A DNA stretch of 64,000 nt, taken from assembly GCF_001612965.1 (NCBI RefSeq), contig NZ_BDBL01000028.1, positions 62,001-126,000 of the forward strand, in the 5' to 3' direction. Positions 7,327 through 16,578 of the stretch are shown here, one piece after another. The notes under the pieces were generated by a model that saw only the letters and a list, made by a program, of their open reading frames with translations, had not been told where the DNA came from and did no database searches. The position numbers and the translations under genes are program-made. Positions within the stretch are counted from its first letter, which is position 1. Every line of letters begins with the position of its first letter. The DNA comes from Nocardia kruczakiae NBRC 101016. Its GTDB lineage: Bacteria; Actinomycetota; Actinomycetes; Mycobacteriales; Mycobacteriaceae.

Positions 7327-8574
7327 TTAACCTGAGCCGGTGTCGCGGGCGGATTCGTCGATGCCCAGCGATGCCGCGCACCGCAACGCGACCTCGAGTT
7401 CCAGACGCCGCGCCTCGATGGGATGGCCGAGCAGGTGTTCGATGCGTTCGAGGCGGTATCGGACGGTATTGCGATGTATCCCCAGCTCGCGGGCGGTGGA
7501 TTCCACGCTGCACATGCGCTCCAGATAGCACCCCAGGGTCTCGCGAAGGCGAGCCAGCGCCGCCCCCGGCCCCGACAGCGCGCTGAGTTCGCGCTCGACG
7601 AAGGCATGCATCGCCTCGTCGTCCTGACTGACCAGGTAGTCGAGCTCGACCGAGTCGTAGAGCACCACCCGGCCGGTGCGCCGCCGCATACGCTGAATAC
7701 GTTGCGCCGCCAGCGATTCCAGGTGACTGCGGCGGAACCCGGCCAGTCCGGGCGCGGGAAGGCCGAAGGCGAGGCGCATCGAACCGGCCGCGGCCAGACC
7801 GGACAGCTCCGGGGTGGCGCACCGGTTGGTGCGGGCCCAGGCCCACACGGTGCGGCTTCCGCCCGCCAAGGCGAAACTGCCGCGCGCGTCGAGCTGTGCC
7901 GCGATGCGCTGGGCGGCCCGTTCGAGGTCGGCAAGGCTGCCGGGCGCGTCGTCGTCGAGCCACAACAGATAGGCCAGGTGGACGTCGTCGAGGCAATATC
8001 CGAGCCGCAGTTCGGCCACCGCGGGATCGATGACGGACCCGGACACGATCGCGCGCACCGTCTCGCGGCGGCGGGCGAATCGGCCGGGCTGGTCGGGGGC
8101 GTGCTGGGTGGCGAAGGTCGGGCTGAGCTGTTCGACGCAGGTGCCGGCCCAGTCGGTGACGCATCCGGCCGCGTGCCGGACCAGCTCACGGGTGGCGTCG
8201 GCGTCGAGGGAGGCCAGGCTGATCTGATCGGTCAGTACCCGGATCATCGCCTGCTGTCCGGAACGGTAGATGCGCAGCAGGACCCGCAGGTCCATGCCGT
8301 TGTGCGCGATCGATTCCGCGAGCACGTAGGCCTCGTCCGGAAGTTCGGTGGGGGTGGCGCCCGTCGCGAGATTGGGCAGCATGATCCGGCCCAGGGCCAG
8401 TGTGCTCGCGTGCAGATTGGCGCGCAGCGCGGGCGTATCCATCTCCGGCACGTCCCGCAGAATGTGGCCGTCGGTGTAGGCGACGATCGACTCGAGTTGC
8501 TTGTTGTCGAGTAGGTCCGGGATCAGGCTGTCCAGCCATGCGCGGGCCTCGGGTCCGATCGTCGCACCGGTCAT
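7327..8574 (-). CDS. PucR/CdaR-type transcriptional regulator
   Basis: 415 residues. The C-terminal LRETLGCYLERMCSVESTAR...RNTVRYRLERIEHLLG is the PucR helix-turn-helix; before it lies a GGDEF-like middle region (about 170-300) and an N-terminal helical domain. Members respond to small metabolites (purine catabolites, glycerate, amines) and usually control an adjacent catabolic gene. ATG 8574 follows a GTG and a weak purine-rich stretch. It diverges from an aldehyde dehydrogenase gene across about 266 bases that contain a palindrome, making that gene a likely target. The effector cannot be read from sequence. Confidence 0.85.
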   Translation of the reverse strand: MTGATIGPEARAWLDSLIPDLLDNKQLESIVAYTDGHILRDVPEMDTPALRANLHASTLALGRIMLPNLATGATPTELPDEAYVLAESIAHNGMDLRVLLRIYRSGQQAMIRVLTDQISLASLDADATRELVRHAAGCVTDWAGTCVEQLSPTFATQHAPDQPGRFARRRETVRAIVSGSVIDPAVAELRLGYCLDDVHLAYLLWLDDDAPGSLADLERAAQRIAAQLDARGSFALAGGSRTVWAWARTNRCATPELSGLAAAGSMRLAFGLPAPGLAGFRRSHLESLAAQRIQRMRRRTGRVVLYDSVELDYLVSQDDEAMHAFVERELSALSGPGAALARLRETLGCYLERMCSVESTARELGIHRNTVRYRLERIEHLLGHPIEARRLELEVALRCAASLGIDESARDTGSG

Positions 8575-8691
8575 CACACCCCCATCGGCGAGTCGTGTCG
8601 ATGCGAACCGACTCGCAGCAGCCATTGCCGAAAGGAGTGTGCGGGACTCGCTTTCGAATGTCAGGCAGCTTACCAAGCTGCGACTCCCGTG

Positions 8692-8709
8692 TGAAGGCAT
8701 GTGCCTTCA
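8692..8709. promoter_or_regulatory. Palindrome between pucR-type and aldehyde dehydrogenase genes
   Basis: TGAAGGCA-TG-TGCCTTCA, a perfect 8+2+8 inverted repeat, in the divergent intergenic space about 118 bases from one gene and 131 from the other. Candidate operator for the PucR-type regulator (inference). Confidence 0.5.
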
Positions 8710-8840
8710 GTCCAAGATCGGCGCCCGGAATTGGGCCGATTCATCCAAGCCGGGATCAGCGCATCCGTGCCAGGCTCGCCGGAACGGCACGGCTACGAGG
8801 ACCGAGCCGATTGCCCGCGATATGGCGCACAGGAGCAGAC

Positions 8841-10406
8841 GTGTCGAAGATCGAAGCCACGCCCGGGGTCGACGGTGTGAACGGAAAGGCGCCGGCGACA
8901 CCCGCGACCGAAATCGAAGTGCGGAATCCGGCATCCGGTGAGCTGGTGGGAACGGTGGCGATCGCATCGGCCGAGGATGTGGCCGAGGCGACCCGGGCGC
9001 TGCGCCGAGCCCAGCCGGCCTGGGAGGCCATCGGTCCGAGCGGCCGGAAGAAGTGGCTGCTGAAGTTGCAGGACTGGGTGATCGACAACGCCGAGGAACT
9101 GGCCGACGCCATCCAGTCCGAAACAGGTAAGCCGCGCATCGACGCCCGGATCGAAATCGCCTTCACCGTCGACCAACTCGGTTACTGGGCGCGCAACGCC
9201 GCGAAATTCCTCGCCGACCAGTCCGCGTCTCCGCATACGCCGCTGATGCGGGTGAAGCAGCTGACCACGGTCTACCAGCCGTATCAGGTCGTCGGTGTGA
9301 TCACGCCGTGGAACTTCCCGCTCGCAATGGGCATCGCGGACGTCGTGCCCGCCCTAGCGGCCGGTGCCGCGGTCCTGCACAAGCCCTCCGAGGTCACGCC
9401 GCTGACGCCGCTGGTGCTGCAACGCGGCTGGTCCGAGATCGGGGCGCCGGCGGTGCTCGCCGTGGTGTCCGGGGCCGGGGCCACGGGTGCGGCCCTCATC
9501 GACAATGTCGACTACGTGCAGTTCACCGGCTCGGTGCCCACAGGCCGCAAGATCGGTGTCGCATGCGCCGAGCGGATGACGCCCTACAGCCTCGAGCTGG
9601 GCGGTAAGGATCCGGCGATCGTGCTCGCGGACGCCGATCTGGACCGGGCCGCCTACGGCATCGCCTACGGCGCGCTGGTCAACGGCGGGCAGCTGTGCAT
9701 CTCGATCGAGCGGGTGTACGTCGAGGCACCGGTCTACGACGAATTCGTCGGCAAGCTGGTCGCGCACGTCAAGGAGTTGCGTCAGGGCCAGGACGATCGC
9801 AGCAACTCCTTCGATCTCGGCCCGCTGGCCACGGCCGCCCAGATGCAGATCGTGAAGCGGCACGTGGACGAGGCGATCGCGGCCGGAGCGACCGCCCTGA
9901 CCGGTGGAAAGCCCACCGGCGCAGGCACTTTCTTCGAGCCGACGGTCCTGGTCGACGTCGACCACTCGATGTCGTGCATCACCGAGGAAACCTTCGGCCC
10001 CACCATTCCGGTGGTGAAGGTGGCCGACGAGGCCGAAGCCGTTCGGCTGTCGAACGATTCGATCTTCGGGCTGTCGGCGTCGGTGTGGACCGGAAACCGC
10101 GCCCGCGGTCAGCGTCTCGCGCGCGCGCTCAACGTCGGTGCGGTGAACATCAACGATTCGGTCATCAATCTGTTCAATCCGACCATCCCGCACGGTGGTT
10201 GGGGACAGTCCGGCACCGGCTACCGCTGGGGCGGCGCGAACGGCCTGCGCAAGTACTGCCGCCCGAAGGCGATCACCGCGCCGTCGCTGCCCACCCAGAA
10301 GAAGGAAATGCTCTGGTTCCCGTACTCCCCGTCCAAGTTCGGATTCATGGAGGCGGCGATGCGCGCGATGTCGGCCCGCGGTCGGCGACGCTTCGGCCCA
10401 CGCTGA
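8841..10406 (+). CDS. NAD(P)-dependent aldehyde dehydrogenase
   Basis: 521 residues of the aldehyde dehydrogenase superfamily, close in pattern to succinate-semialdehyde and betaine-aldehyde dehydrogenases. Visible marks are TPWNFPLAMGIADVVPALAAG, the FTGSVPTGRKIG nucleotide loop, the general base Glu in LELGGKDPAIV and the catalytic Cys in NGGQLCISIERVYV. GTG 8841 is preceded by AGGAG six bases upstream. The protein oxidises an aldehyde to an acid; which one is unknown. Control by the divergent PucR-type protein is likely from position. The C-terminus is about 25 residues longer than usual, basic and unremarkable. Confidence 0.9.
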   Translation: MSKIEATPGVDGVNGKAPATPATEIEVRNPASGELVGTVAIASAEDVAEATRALRRAQPAWEAIGPSGRKKWLLKLQDWVIDNAEELADAIQSETGKPRIDARIEIAFTVDQLGYWARNAAKFLADQSASPHTPLMRVKQLTTVYQPYQVVGVITPWNFPLAMGIADVVPALAAGAAVLHKPSEVTPLTPLVLQRGWSEIGAPAVLAVVSGAGATGAALIDNVDYVQFTGSVPTGRKIGVACAERMTPYSLELGGKDPAIVLADADLDRAAYGIAYGALVNGGQLCISIERVYVEAPVYDEFVGKLVAHVKELRQGQDDRSNSFDLGPLATAAQMQIVKRHVDEAIAAGATALTGGKPTGAGTFFEPTVLVDVDHSMSCITEETFGPTIPVVKVADEAEAVRLSNDSIFGLSASVWTGNRARGQRLARALNVGAVNINDSVINLFNPTIPHGGWGQSGTGYRWGGANGLRKYCRPKAITAPSLPTQKKEMLWFPYSPSKFGFMEAAMRAMSARGRRRFGPR

Positions 10407-10476
10407 TCGTTCATCGCTGATCGCTCACCCCTGCCGGGCCGAAATATCGGTCCGGCAGCGGCTGTTGTGCAGGGGT

Positions 10477-11370
10477 GTGAGCAATGGCGAGGTGAAGATC
10501 CGGTTCGGGGTGGGTACGGGTTCGGCCGCCGATCCGGACGATCTGGCGGCCCTGGTGGATCGGCTCGAGGCGGCGGGGGTCGATTCGCTGTGGTTCTCCG
10601 AACTGGTCTTCGCGCCGGCCGTCGATCCGACGGTGGGGATGGCGTTCGCGTTGGCCCGCACGAGCCGTCTGAAAGTCGGTACCTCGGTCGCGATTCTGCC
10701 CGGGCGCCATCCCGTGCTCGTCGCCAAGCAGTTGGCGTCCCTCGCCGCCCTGGCTCCGAAGCGGGTGCTGCCGGTGTTCGGACTACAGCCTGCGGGGCCG
10801 GGGGAGAAGGAACTGTTCCCGGTGCCGGGGCCGCGCGGCGCCGTCTTCGACGAATCGCTGCGCCTGCTGCGAGCGGTGTTGCGCGCCGACGATGTCGATT
10901 TCGACGGTGACTACTTCACCGTTCGCGCGGCGACGGTCGGAAAGCGGCCGGCCCGGCCGCTCGACATCTGGCTGGGTGGTCGCGCGCCGGGCGCCTTCCG
11001 CCGCATCGGCCGATACGGCGACGGCTGGCTGGGCAGTTTCGTGACCCCGGCCGAGGCGGCGGCCGGGGTCACGGCGATCACCGCGGCGGCGGCCGCGGCG
11101 GGCCGGGAGATCGAGGCCGACCACTTCGGCATCACGCTGCTGCTCGCGGAGGACGGCATCCCGGCCGAACTGGCGGCCCGGATCGGCGCGCAGCGACCGG
11201 GTGCCGATCCGGGCGATGTGATCGCCGGGAGCTGGGCGGACCTGCACCGGCTCGTGGACGGGTATCTCGCGGCCGGGCTGAGCAAATTCGTGGTGGTGCC
11301 TGCCGACGGCACGATATCGGCGCGGTTCGTGGACCGGTTCGTCACCGAACTGCTCCCGCGTCAGAACTGA
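10477..11370 (+). CDS. LLM-class (probably F420-dependent) oxidoreductase
   Basis: 297 residues: KIRFGVGTGSAADPDDLAAL near the start, GVDSLWFSELVF, RLKVGTSVAILPGRHPVLVA and PLDIWLGGRAPGAFRRIGRYGDGW are the usual strands and cofactor loops of luciferase-like TIM barrels. The overall pattern is nearest to mycobacterial F420-dependent members. GTG 10477 or GTG 10492 can be the start; both lie behind G-rich stretches. It follows the aldehyde dehydrogenase by 70 bases and may be cotranscribed. A hairpin follows the stop. Substrate unknown. Confidence 0.82.
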   Translation: MSNGEVKIRFGVGTGSAADPDDLAALVDRLEAAGVDSLWFSELVFAPAVDPTVGMAFALARTSRLKVGTSVAILPGRHPVLVAKQLASLAALAPKRVLPVFGLQPAGPGEKELFPVPGPRGAVFDESLRLLRAVLRADDVDFDGDYFTVRAATVGKRPARPLDIWLGGRAPGAFRRIGRYGDGWLGSFVTPAEAAAGVTAITAAAAAAGREIEADHFGITLLLAEDGIPAELAARIGAQRPGADPGDVIAGSWADLHRLVDGYLAAGLSKFVVVPADGTISARFVDRFVTELLPRQN

Positions 11371-11373
11371 GGA

Positions 11374-11406
11374 CGCACGGCTACCGGTGCCGTCCGCGGC
11401 CGTGCG
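11374..11406. terminator. Hairpin between convergent genes
   Basis: CGCACGGC and GCCGTGCG form an 8-bp stem over a 17-base loop between the stops at 11370 and 11416. There is no T-run, so it would act, if at all, as a bidirectional actinobacterial-type terminator. Confidence 0.45.
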
Positions 11407-11415
11407 CTGCGGGCG

Positions 11416-12360
11416 TCACGGCACGTCGATGACGAGCTTGCCGGCGTTGTGCCCCTCGTCCAGCTGTTCGTGGATCGCGACGATGTCGTCGAGCGGCATG
11501 GTCTTCGCGATACGCGGGTGGACGAGGCCGCGCTCGAACAGCGGTGTCATCTCGGTGAGCCGGCGGCGTTCGCGGCTGAGGAAGATGCCGTAGAGCGTCT
11601 GGTTGCGCTGGTAGAGATCGTCGAGCCGGCCCTCCGGTCCCAGAATCGTGGCGATGCGTCCGCCGTCCCGGGTGGCGGCGCAACTGCGGCCGACATTCTC
11701 ACCGCCCACGGTGTCGAGTACCGCGTCGACGCCGCCGCCGTCGGTGTGCGCACGGGCGACCTCGACGAAGTTTTCGCTCTTGTAGTCGATCGGGGTCGCG
11801 CCGAGATCCCGCAGCAGCCCCTGATGATCGGCCCCCGCGGTGGCCAGCACGGTGGCGCCGGCCGCGCGGGCGAACTGCACCGCGAAGGTGCCGACACCGC
11901 CGGACCCGCCGTGTACCAGCACCGTCTGTCCCGGGCGCACGGCGAGCCGGCGCACGATCGCCTCCCACGCGGTTCCGCCGGCCAGCGGAATCGCGGCGGC
12001 CTCCGCGAACGACAGGGTGGTGGGTTTGGGCGCCACGATCGCGGCGGCCGCCACGTGGTACTGGGCATAGGCGCCGCCGCCCGAGGCCAGTTCCGACGTG
12101 TAATACACGGCATCGCCGACCGACACGTCGGTGACGCCGTCGCCGACCTGTTCCACCTCGCCGGCGACATCGCTGCCGATCACGGCCGGCAGCGCCAGGT
12201 TCGGATTCGCCAGTCCGCGGCGGATGATTCCGTCCACCGGGTTCGCGCTCGACGCCCGGACTCGCACCAGCACCTCACCCGGTCCCGGATGCGGCGCGTC
12301 GACGTCCTGAACGGCCAGCGCGTCCGGACCTCCGAATTCCCGCAGCACCGCTGCACGCAT
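11416..12360 (-). CDS. Quinone-oxidoreductase-like MDR protein
   Basis: 314 residues of the medium-chain reductase superfamily: GroES-like N-terminal half with SSANPVDGIIRRG and VIGSDVAGEVEQVG, then a Rossmann half with VLVHGGSGGVGTFAVQFA. No structural zinc cysteines are seen, which fits the zinc-free NADPH:quinone reductase subgroup. Two ATGs stand six bases apart; ATG 12360 is chosen because AAGGAGGAG lies at normal spacing, while it touches ATG 12366. It follows the upstream aldehyde dehydrogenase gene by 22 bases and probably shares its transcript. It could detoxify quinones or enones. Confidence 0.85.
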   Translation of the reverse strand: MRAAVLREFGGPDALAVQDVDAPHPGPGEVLVRVRASSANPVDGIIRRGLANPNLALPAVIGSDVAGEVEQVGDGVTDVSVGDAVYYTSELASGGGAYAQYHVAAAAIVAPKPTTLSFAEAAAIPLAGGTAWEAIVRRLAVRPGQTVLVHGGSGGVGTFAVQFARAAGATVLATAGADHQGLLRDLGATPIDYKSENFVEVARAHTDGGGVDAVLDTVGGENVGRSCAATRDGGRIATILGPEGRLDDLYQRNQTLYGIFLSRERRRLTEMTPLFERGLVHPRIAKTMPLDDIVAIHEQLDEGHNAGKLVIDVP

Positions 12361-12382
12361 GCGCATCTCCTCCTTCGAACGG

Positions 12383-13843
12383 TCAGCCCGCGACACCGGC
12401 GGATGCGGTCTTGCGGGGCAGGGAGCGGATCAGTTTGCGATTGGCGAAGCCGAACATGCCCAGTTCGGACAGTTCGCGGCCGAAACCGGACTGTTTCACG
12501 CCGCCGAAGGGCAGATCGGCCTGCGAGGAGGTCGGAGAGTTGATCCACACCATGCCGCTGTCGATCTGCTCGGCCACCGCTCGCGCGCGGTCCGGGTCAC
12601 TGCTGTACACGGTGGCGCCGAGACCGAACTTCGAGGTGTTCGCCAGCTCGATCGCCTGGCGTTCGTCGTCGACGCGGTACACCACCGCGACCGGGCCGAA
12701 CAGCTCCTCGGAGTAGGCGCGCATCTCGGGGGTGACATCGGTCAGCACCGTCGCGTCGACGAAGGCGTCCCGCCGCCCCGGCGCGGGTACGTCCGGCCGG
12801 CCGCCGCCGGTCACGACCGTGGCGCCCTTCTCCCGCGCATCCTGGACCTGTTCCAGCAGGTCGTCGGCGGCCTTCGTCGAGGACAGCGGGCCGAGGGTGG
12901 TTTCCGGATCCGACGGATCGCCGGGGCGCAATGCGCCGAACCGCTCGGCCAGACCGGCCACGAAGCGGTCGAACAAGTCGTCCGGAACGATGAAACGCTT
13001 TGCGGCGACGCAACTTTGGCCGGTATTAGCCATTCGTCCGGTGGTCGCCGCATCGATCGTGTCGTCCAGATCGTCGGCATCGAGCACGATGAACGGGTCG
13101 CTGCCGCCGAGTTCGAGCACGCACTTCTTGACGTGCCGCCCGGCGATCTCGGCTACCGACGCACCGGCGGCGTCGCTGCCGGTGAGGGATACACCCTGGA
13201 CGGCGGGGTGGGCGAGAACGTGCTCGACATCGGAGATCCGCAGGAAGACGTTGGTATAGACACCGTCGGGTGCGCCGGCGTCGGTGAAGATCTTCTGCAG
13301 TTCGATCGCGGTGAGGGCGCAGATCTTCGCGTGTTTGAGCAGAATCGTGTTGCCCAGCACCAGATTCGGCGCCGCGAACCGCACCACCTGATAGAGCGGG
13401 AAGTTCCACGGCTCGATACCGAGCAGCACTCCCAGCGGTGCGTTGACGATCTGGGCTTCACCCTCGTCCACCGGCAGCGCGGTGGGCTGCAGGATGCGCG
13501 GTCCGTTCTCGCCGTAGTACTGCAGGATGCTCGCCGCGAGGTCGACCTCGAACTCGCTCTCGGAAATGCGTTTGCCCATCTCGCGAGTGATCAGCCGGGC
13601 GAGGTCGTCCTTACGTTCGCGCATCAGATCGGCCGCCGCGGACACCACCCGAGCGCGCTGCTCGATCGGTGTCGCGCGCCACGACCGATAGGCGTCGTCC
13701 GCGCGTTCGAGCAGGGCATCGAGTTGCTCGGTCGCCAGATAGGGCAGTTCGGCGAGGGTTTCGCCGGTATAGGCGTCGATCGTCTCGAACGGTTCGGCGT
13801 CGGGACCCGAGGCGCTCATCGGCTGGACGTCGGTCGATGTCAT
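12383..13843 (-). CDS. Aldehyde dehydrogenase, succinate-semialdehyde type
   Basis: 486 residues. The segments GIEPWNFPLYQVVRFAAPNL, LTGSDAAG, LELGGSDPFIVLDADD (general base Glu) and NTGQSCVAAKRFIV (catalytic Cys) are clear, and the pattern PFGGVKQSGFGRELSELGM closes the protein. This arrangement is close to GabD-type succinate-semialdehyde dehydrogenases; other short aldehydes are possible. AAGGAG lies nine bases before ATG 13843. It is the first gene of a two-gene unit with the quinone-oxidoreductase-like gene. No regulator gene stands next to it. Confidence 0.9.
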   Translation of the reverse strand: MTSTDVQPMSASGPDAEPFETIDAYTGETLAELPYLATEQLDALLERADDAYRSWRATPIEQRARVVSAAADLMRERKDDLARLITREMGKRISESEFEVDLAASILQYYGENGPRILQPTALPVDEGEAQIVNAPLGVLLGIEPWNFPLYQVVRFAAPNLVLGNTILLKHAKICALTAIELQKIFTDAGAPDGVYTNVFLRISDVEHVLAHPAVQGVSLTGSDAAGASVAEIAGRHVKKCVLELGGSDPFIVLDADDLDDTIDAATTGRMANTGQSCVAAKRFIVPDDLFDRFVAGLAERFGALRPGDPSDPETTLGPLSSTKAADDLLEQVQDAREKGATVVTGGGRPDVPAPGRRDAFVDATVLTDVTPEMRAYSEELFGPVAVVYRVDDERQAIELANTSKFGLGATVYSSDPDRARAVAEQIDSGMVWINSPTSSQADLPFGGVKQSGFGRELSELGMFGFANRKLIRSLPRKTASAGVAG

Positions 13844-13987
13844 CGGTCACCACTCCTTGTACGACGGAATCCGACCCGGTCGGTGTCGGTCGGTCTCGAG
13901 TGGTGGCTACCCGCCCACGGCGCACGAAACATCCGCCGGGGTGCGGGGCCGCGGCGGCCCACCGGTCGCCGGTGGGCCGCCGATTCC

Positions 13988-14974
13988 TCAGGAGACCTTG
14001 ACGTTGGCCTCGGTCTTGAACTCCTCGCCCGCGATGATCTGCGAGACGAAGCCGTCCGGGCCCACCGGGCGGTCGCCGACCACGGTCACCCGGTGCAGGG
14101 TCCGGGTCACGTCGAGGTGGCCGAGGTCCTGGGGGCCGAGGTGGGCGGTCGAGCGGTTGTCCCAGACGGCGACGCTGTTGGCGTCCCAGCGGAACCGGAC
14201 CGTGTACCGGGGGCTGCTGAGGTGGCCGAAGAACAGCTCGAGGATCTTGGCGCTCTCGACGGGAGAGACGCCGGAGATGTGGTCGGTGAAGCCGGGGTTG
14301 ACGAACAGTGCCCGCTCGCCCGTCTCGGGATGCACCCGCACCACCGGATGTTCCGAGATCAGCAGATTGTCGTTGATCCGGCGCGCGTAGGCCTCGTTGT
14401 CGTCGAACTTGCGGCCGGCCGAGAACCGGTGCACCGCGGTGAGTCCGTCGGCGAACGCCCGCAGCGGCTGCGACAGTCCCTCGTATGCCGCAACGAGATT
14501 CGTCCAGGTGGTGTCGCCGCCGAATTCCGGAACCACCTCCGAGCGGAGGATGGAGATGGCCGGCGGGTTCACCGAGGCCGTCACATCGGTGTGCCAGCCG
14601 CTGTAGTAGCTGTACTGGCGCTCCTGGGAGTCCGGCCGTGCCGAGCCGTAGCGCCGCTCGTAGACCTGAGGGTCGATGGTCAGGATCTGCGGGGCGTCGC
14701 TGGGCGGCGCGTCCTCGTGCGGGTGCGCGTGGGTGAGCTCGCCGAAGCGGCGGCCGAACTCGATCTGCTCGGCGTGGCCGAGGTGCTGATCGCGGAAGAA
14801 CAGCACCTTGTACTTCAGCAGCTTGCGGCGCAGCCGCGCGACGGTCTCGTCGTCGAGGGGCTTGCTCAGATCCAGCCCACCGATTTCCGCACCGATATGC
14901 CCGGCCACCCGATGCACGGTGAAAGCGGCGTCTTTACTTCCGGTCGTTTCGCTCTTTTCGACAGCCAGTGTCAT
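13988..14974 (-). CDS. TauD/TfdA-type Fe(II)/2-oxoglutarate dioxygenase
   Basis: 328 residues. The metal-binding H-x-D is in SGWHTDVTAS, the distal His in TRTLHRVTVVGD, and the 2-oxoglutarate-binding Arg belongs to the same last motif. The N-terminal GAEIGGLDLSKPL and VLFFRDQHL are standard for the taurine/alkylsulfonate dioxygenases, which hydroxylate the carbon next to sulfur so that sulfite is released. ATG 14974 is preceded by GGAG ten bases upstream. It diverges from a ROK regulator followed by a sulfonate-type importer and a flavin monooxygenase, so a sulfur-scavenging role is likely. The exact substrate is not readable; sulfate esters are also possible. Confidence 0.88.
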   Translation of the reverse strand: MTLAVEKSETTGSKDAAFTVHRVAGHIGAEIGGLDLSKPLDDETVARLRRKLLKYKVLFFRDQHLGHAEQIEFGRRFGELTHAHPHEDAPPSDAPQILTIDPQVYERRYGSARPDSQERQYSYYSGWHTDVTASVNPPAISILRSEVVPEFGGDTTWTNLVAAYEGLSQPLRAFADGLTAVHRFSAGRKFDDNEAYARRINDNLLISEHPVVRVHPETGERALFVNPGFTDHISGVSPVESAKILELFFGHLSSPRYTVRFRWDANSVAVWDNRSTAHLGPQDLGHLDVTRTLHRVTVVGDRPVGPDGFVSQIIAGEEFKTEANVKVS

Positions 14975-15313
14975 GTCACTACACTCCATCGCATTCGAAT
15001 GCACCGGGCCGAGAGTCGCCATTGGTGCGGGGAGATACCGTGGGGTGCAATGTTTTTCCGATCCCCACGACGGTTCCGACGATAATTCCGGAACAACTTC
15101 CGCCGCACTTGTTGCCGTCGTCGTGATTTCAAATATCCGCGTTATTTATTTTTCCCGGCAAAGAAATTCCGGACGGTTCTACAATGGCATCCCGGCGCGC
15201 CGCTCGGCCGATTTGCCCGAGTTCGGATCACGCTGATGCGGAACGGTGCCCAACCTCGCCCGGTCTCGTAGGGTCGGCCGGAGACGTATGGGGACCAGAC
15301 GGGACCGAGGCCT
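14975..15313. other. Divergent intergenic region of the sulfur locus
   Basis: About 340 bases without a convincing gene, noticeably more A/T-rich than its surroundings (15120-15180). It should hold the promoters of the dioxygenase and of the ROK regulator operon; one palindrome is listed separately. Confidence 0.6.
15073..15094. promoter_or_regulatory. Candidate operator in the sulfur divergent promoter region
   Basis: GTTCCG-N10-CGGAAC, a 22-bp inverted repeat about 100 bases upstream of the dioxygenase start. Possible binding site for the ROK regulator or another sulfur regulator. Confidence 0.35.
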
Positions 15314-16525
15314 ATGAGACCGGCGAGAGGGTGGCCGACGGCCGCGGGCGCGGTACTTCGCGCGATCTTGGCATTGGGTGGCGCATCGCGTTCGGTGGTC
15401 GCCGCCCACGCGGGACTGTCCCCGGCGACGGTGACGAGCCAGACCAGGGCGCTGCTCGAGGCGGGTCTGCTGCGCGAATCGCCCCCGGTGGACCGCTCGC
15501 AGCGGGTGGGCCGGCCGCATTCGCCGCTGGAGCTCGATCGCCGGAATGCGGTGGCGGCCATCCATTTCGCGGCCACCCAGACCCGGGTGGCGGTGGTCGA
15601 CATCGCCGGCACGATCGTCTCGAGTGCGCTGATTCCGCACCGCAGCCTCGAGGGAGCGGATCTGGTCGCCGACGCGGCCGCCGCACTCGCCGCGCTGCGC
15701 CGCGAGCTTCCGGAGGGCACCCGCCTGTCCGGTGTCGGCGTCGCGACCGGCGGCTGGGTCGATCCGGAAGCCGGCGTGGTGCTCTCGCACCCGCTGCTGC
15801 GCCTCGAGGACACGCTCGTCCGGGACGTGCTGGTGCGGCTCACCGGGCTGCCGGTGGAACTCGACAGCCACGCCCGCGCGATGGTGCACGCGGAACAGCT
15901 GTTCGGCGCACTGGATTTCGACGCCTCGGCCGCCGTACTGTTCGTCGGCAATGTCATCGATGCGGCTTTCGCCGTCGACGGCAGGGTCCACTACGGCCCC
16001 GGTTCCTCGGCCGGCTCGCTGGCCACGCTCGTGCCGTCCGACGTCGGTCCGGGTGGCCCGGGCCGGCTGGACACCTATTCCGATCGTTCGCTCGAACGGC
16101 GTGCGGCCGGTTCGGGGATCATGGCGCAGCCCACGATTCCGGCGCTCATCGCCGCCGCCGAATCCGATCCGCGGGCCCATGCCCTGTTCGAGGATCGGGC
16201 GCGTGGACTGGCCGCGGTGGCCGCCGCGCTGCTCGATGTGCTGAATCCGGAGACGTTGATCATCACCGACCGGGCCTTCACCGGCCTGCCGGCGGTGCGG
16301 GCCACCTACTTCGACGCGATCGCAGCGCGAGCGCAGGTGCGTTCCGCGCGGCACCGCATCATCGGCACCTCGTTTCCCGACCGCTCGCTGGAGACCGCCG
16401 CCGCGGCGGTGCTGCTGCATCGCCTGTACGCCGATCCGCTCGCCGTCGCGGCGGATGGGTTCGGCGCCCACCGGAAGGAGGAGCCCGCGCCGCGGTCCGA
16501 ATCACCGCAGTTCGAGTCTCGGTAA
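15314..16525 (+). CDS. ROK-family transcriptional regulator
   Basis: 403 residues: an N-terminal winged helix (AHAGLSPATVTSQTRALLEA, then VGRPHSPLEL) followed by an ROK ATPase-like fold with VGVATGGWVDPEAGVVLSHP. The ROK zinc motif of sugar kinases/NagC (GHx...CxCG) is not evident, which is common in regulator-only members. It is the first gene of the strand; the ABC importer genes start 53 bases later. Regulators of this type usually sense sugars; here the context suggests it controls organosulfur uptake, but that is inferred from position only. Confidence 0.8.
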   Translation: MRPARGWPTAAGAVLRAILALGGASRSVVAAHAGLSPATVTSQTRALLEAGLLRESPPVDRSQRVGRPHSPLELDRRNAVAAIHFAATQTRVAVVDIAGTIVSSALIPHRSLEGADLVADAAAALAALRRELPEGTRLSGVGVATGGWVDPEAGVVLSHPLLRLEDTLVRDVLVRLTGLPVELDSHARAMVHAEQLFGALDFDASAAVLFVGNVIDAAFAVDGRVHYGPGSSAGSLATLVPSDVGPGGPGRLDTYSDRSLERRAAGSGIMAQPTIPALIAAAESDPRAHALFEDRARGLAAVAAALLDVLNPETLIITDRAFTGLPAVRATYFDAIAARAQVRSARHRIIGTSFPDRSLETAAAAVLLHRLYADPLAVAADGFGAHRKEEPAPRSESPQFESR

Positions 16526-16537
16526 TTTTAAGTCGAC

Positions 16538-16565
16538 CGAATATTGTGGGCCGCAACATAATTCG
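16538..16565. promoter_or_regulatory. Imperfect palindrome before the importer genes
   Basis: CGAAT ... ATTCG arms with partly matching inner bases (ATTGT against AACAT), spanning 28 bases just ahead of the solute-binding-protein gene. A weak operator candidate for the ROK regulator. Confidence 0.3.
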
Positions 16566-16578
16566 CGACGATCGATAG

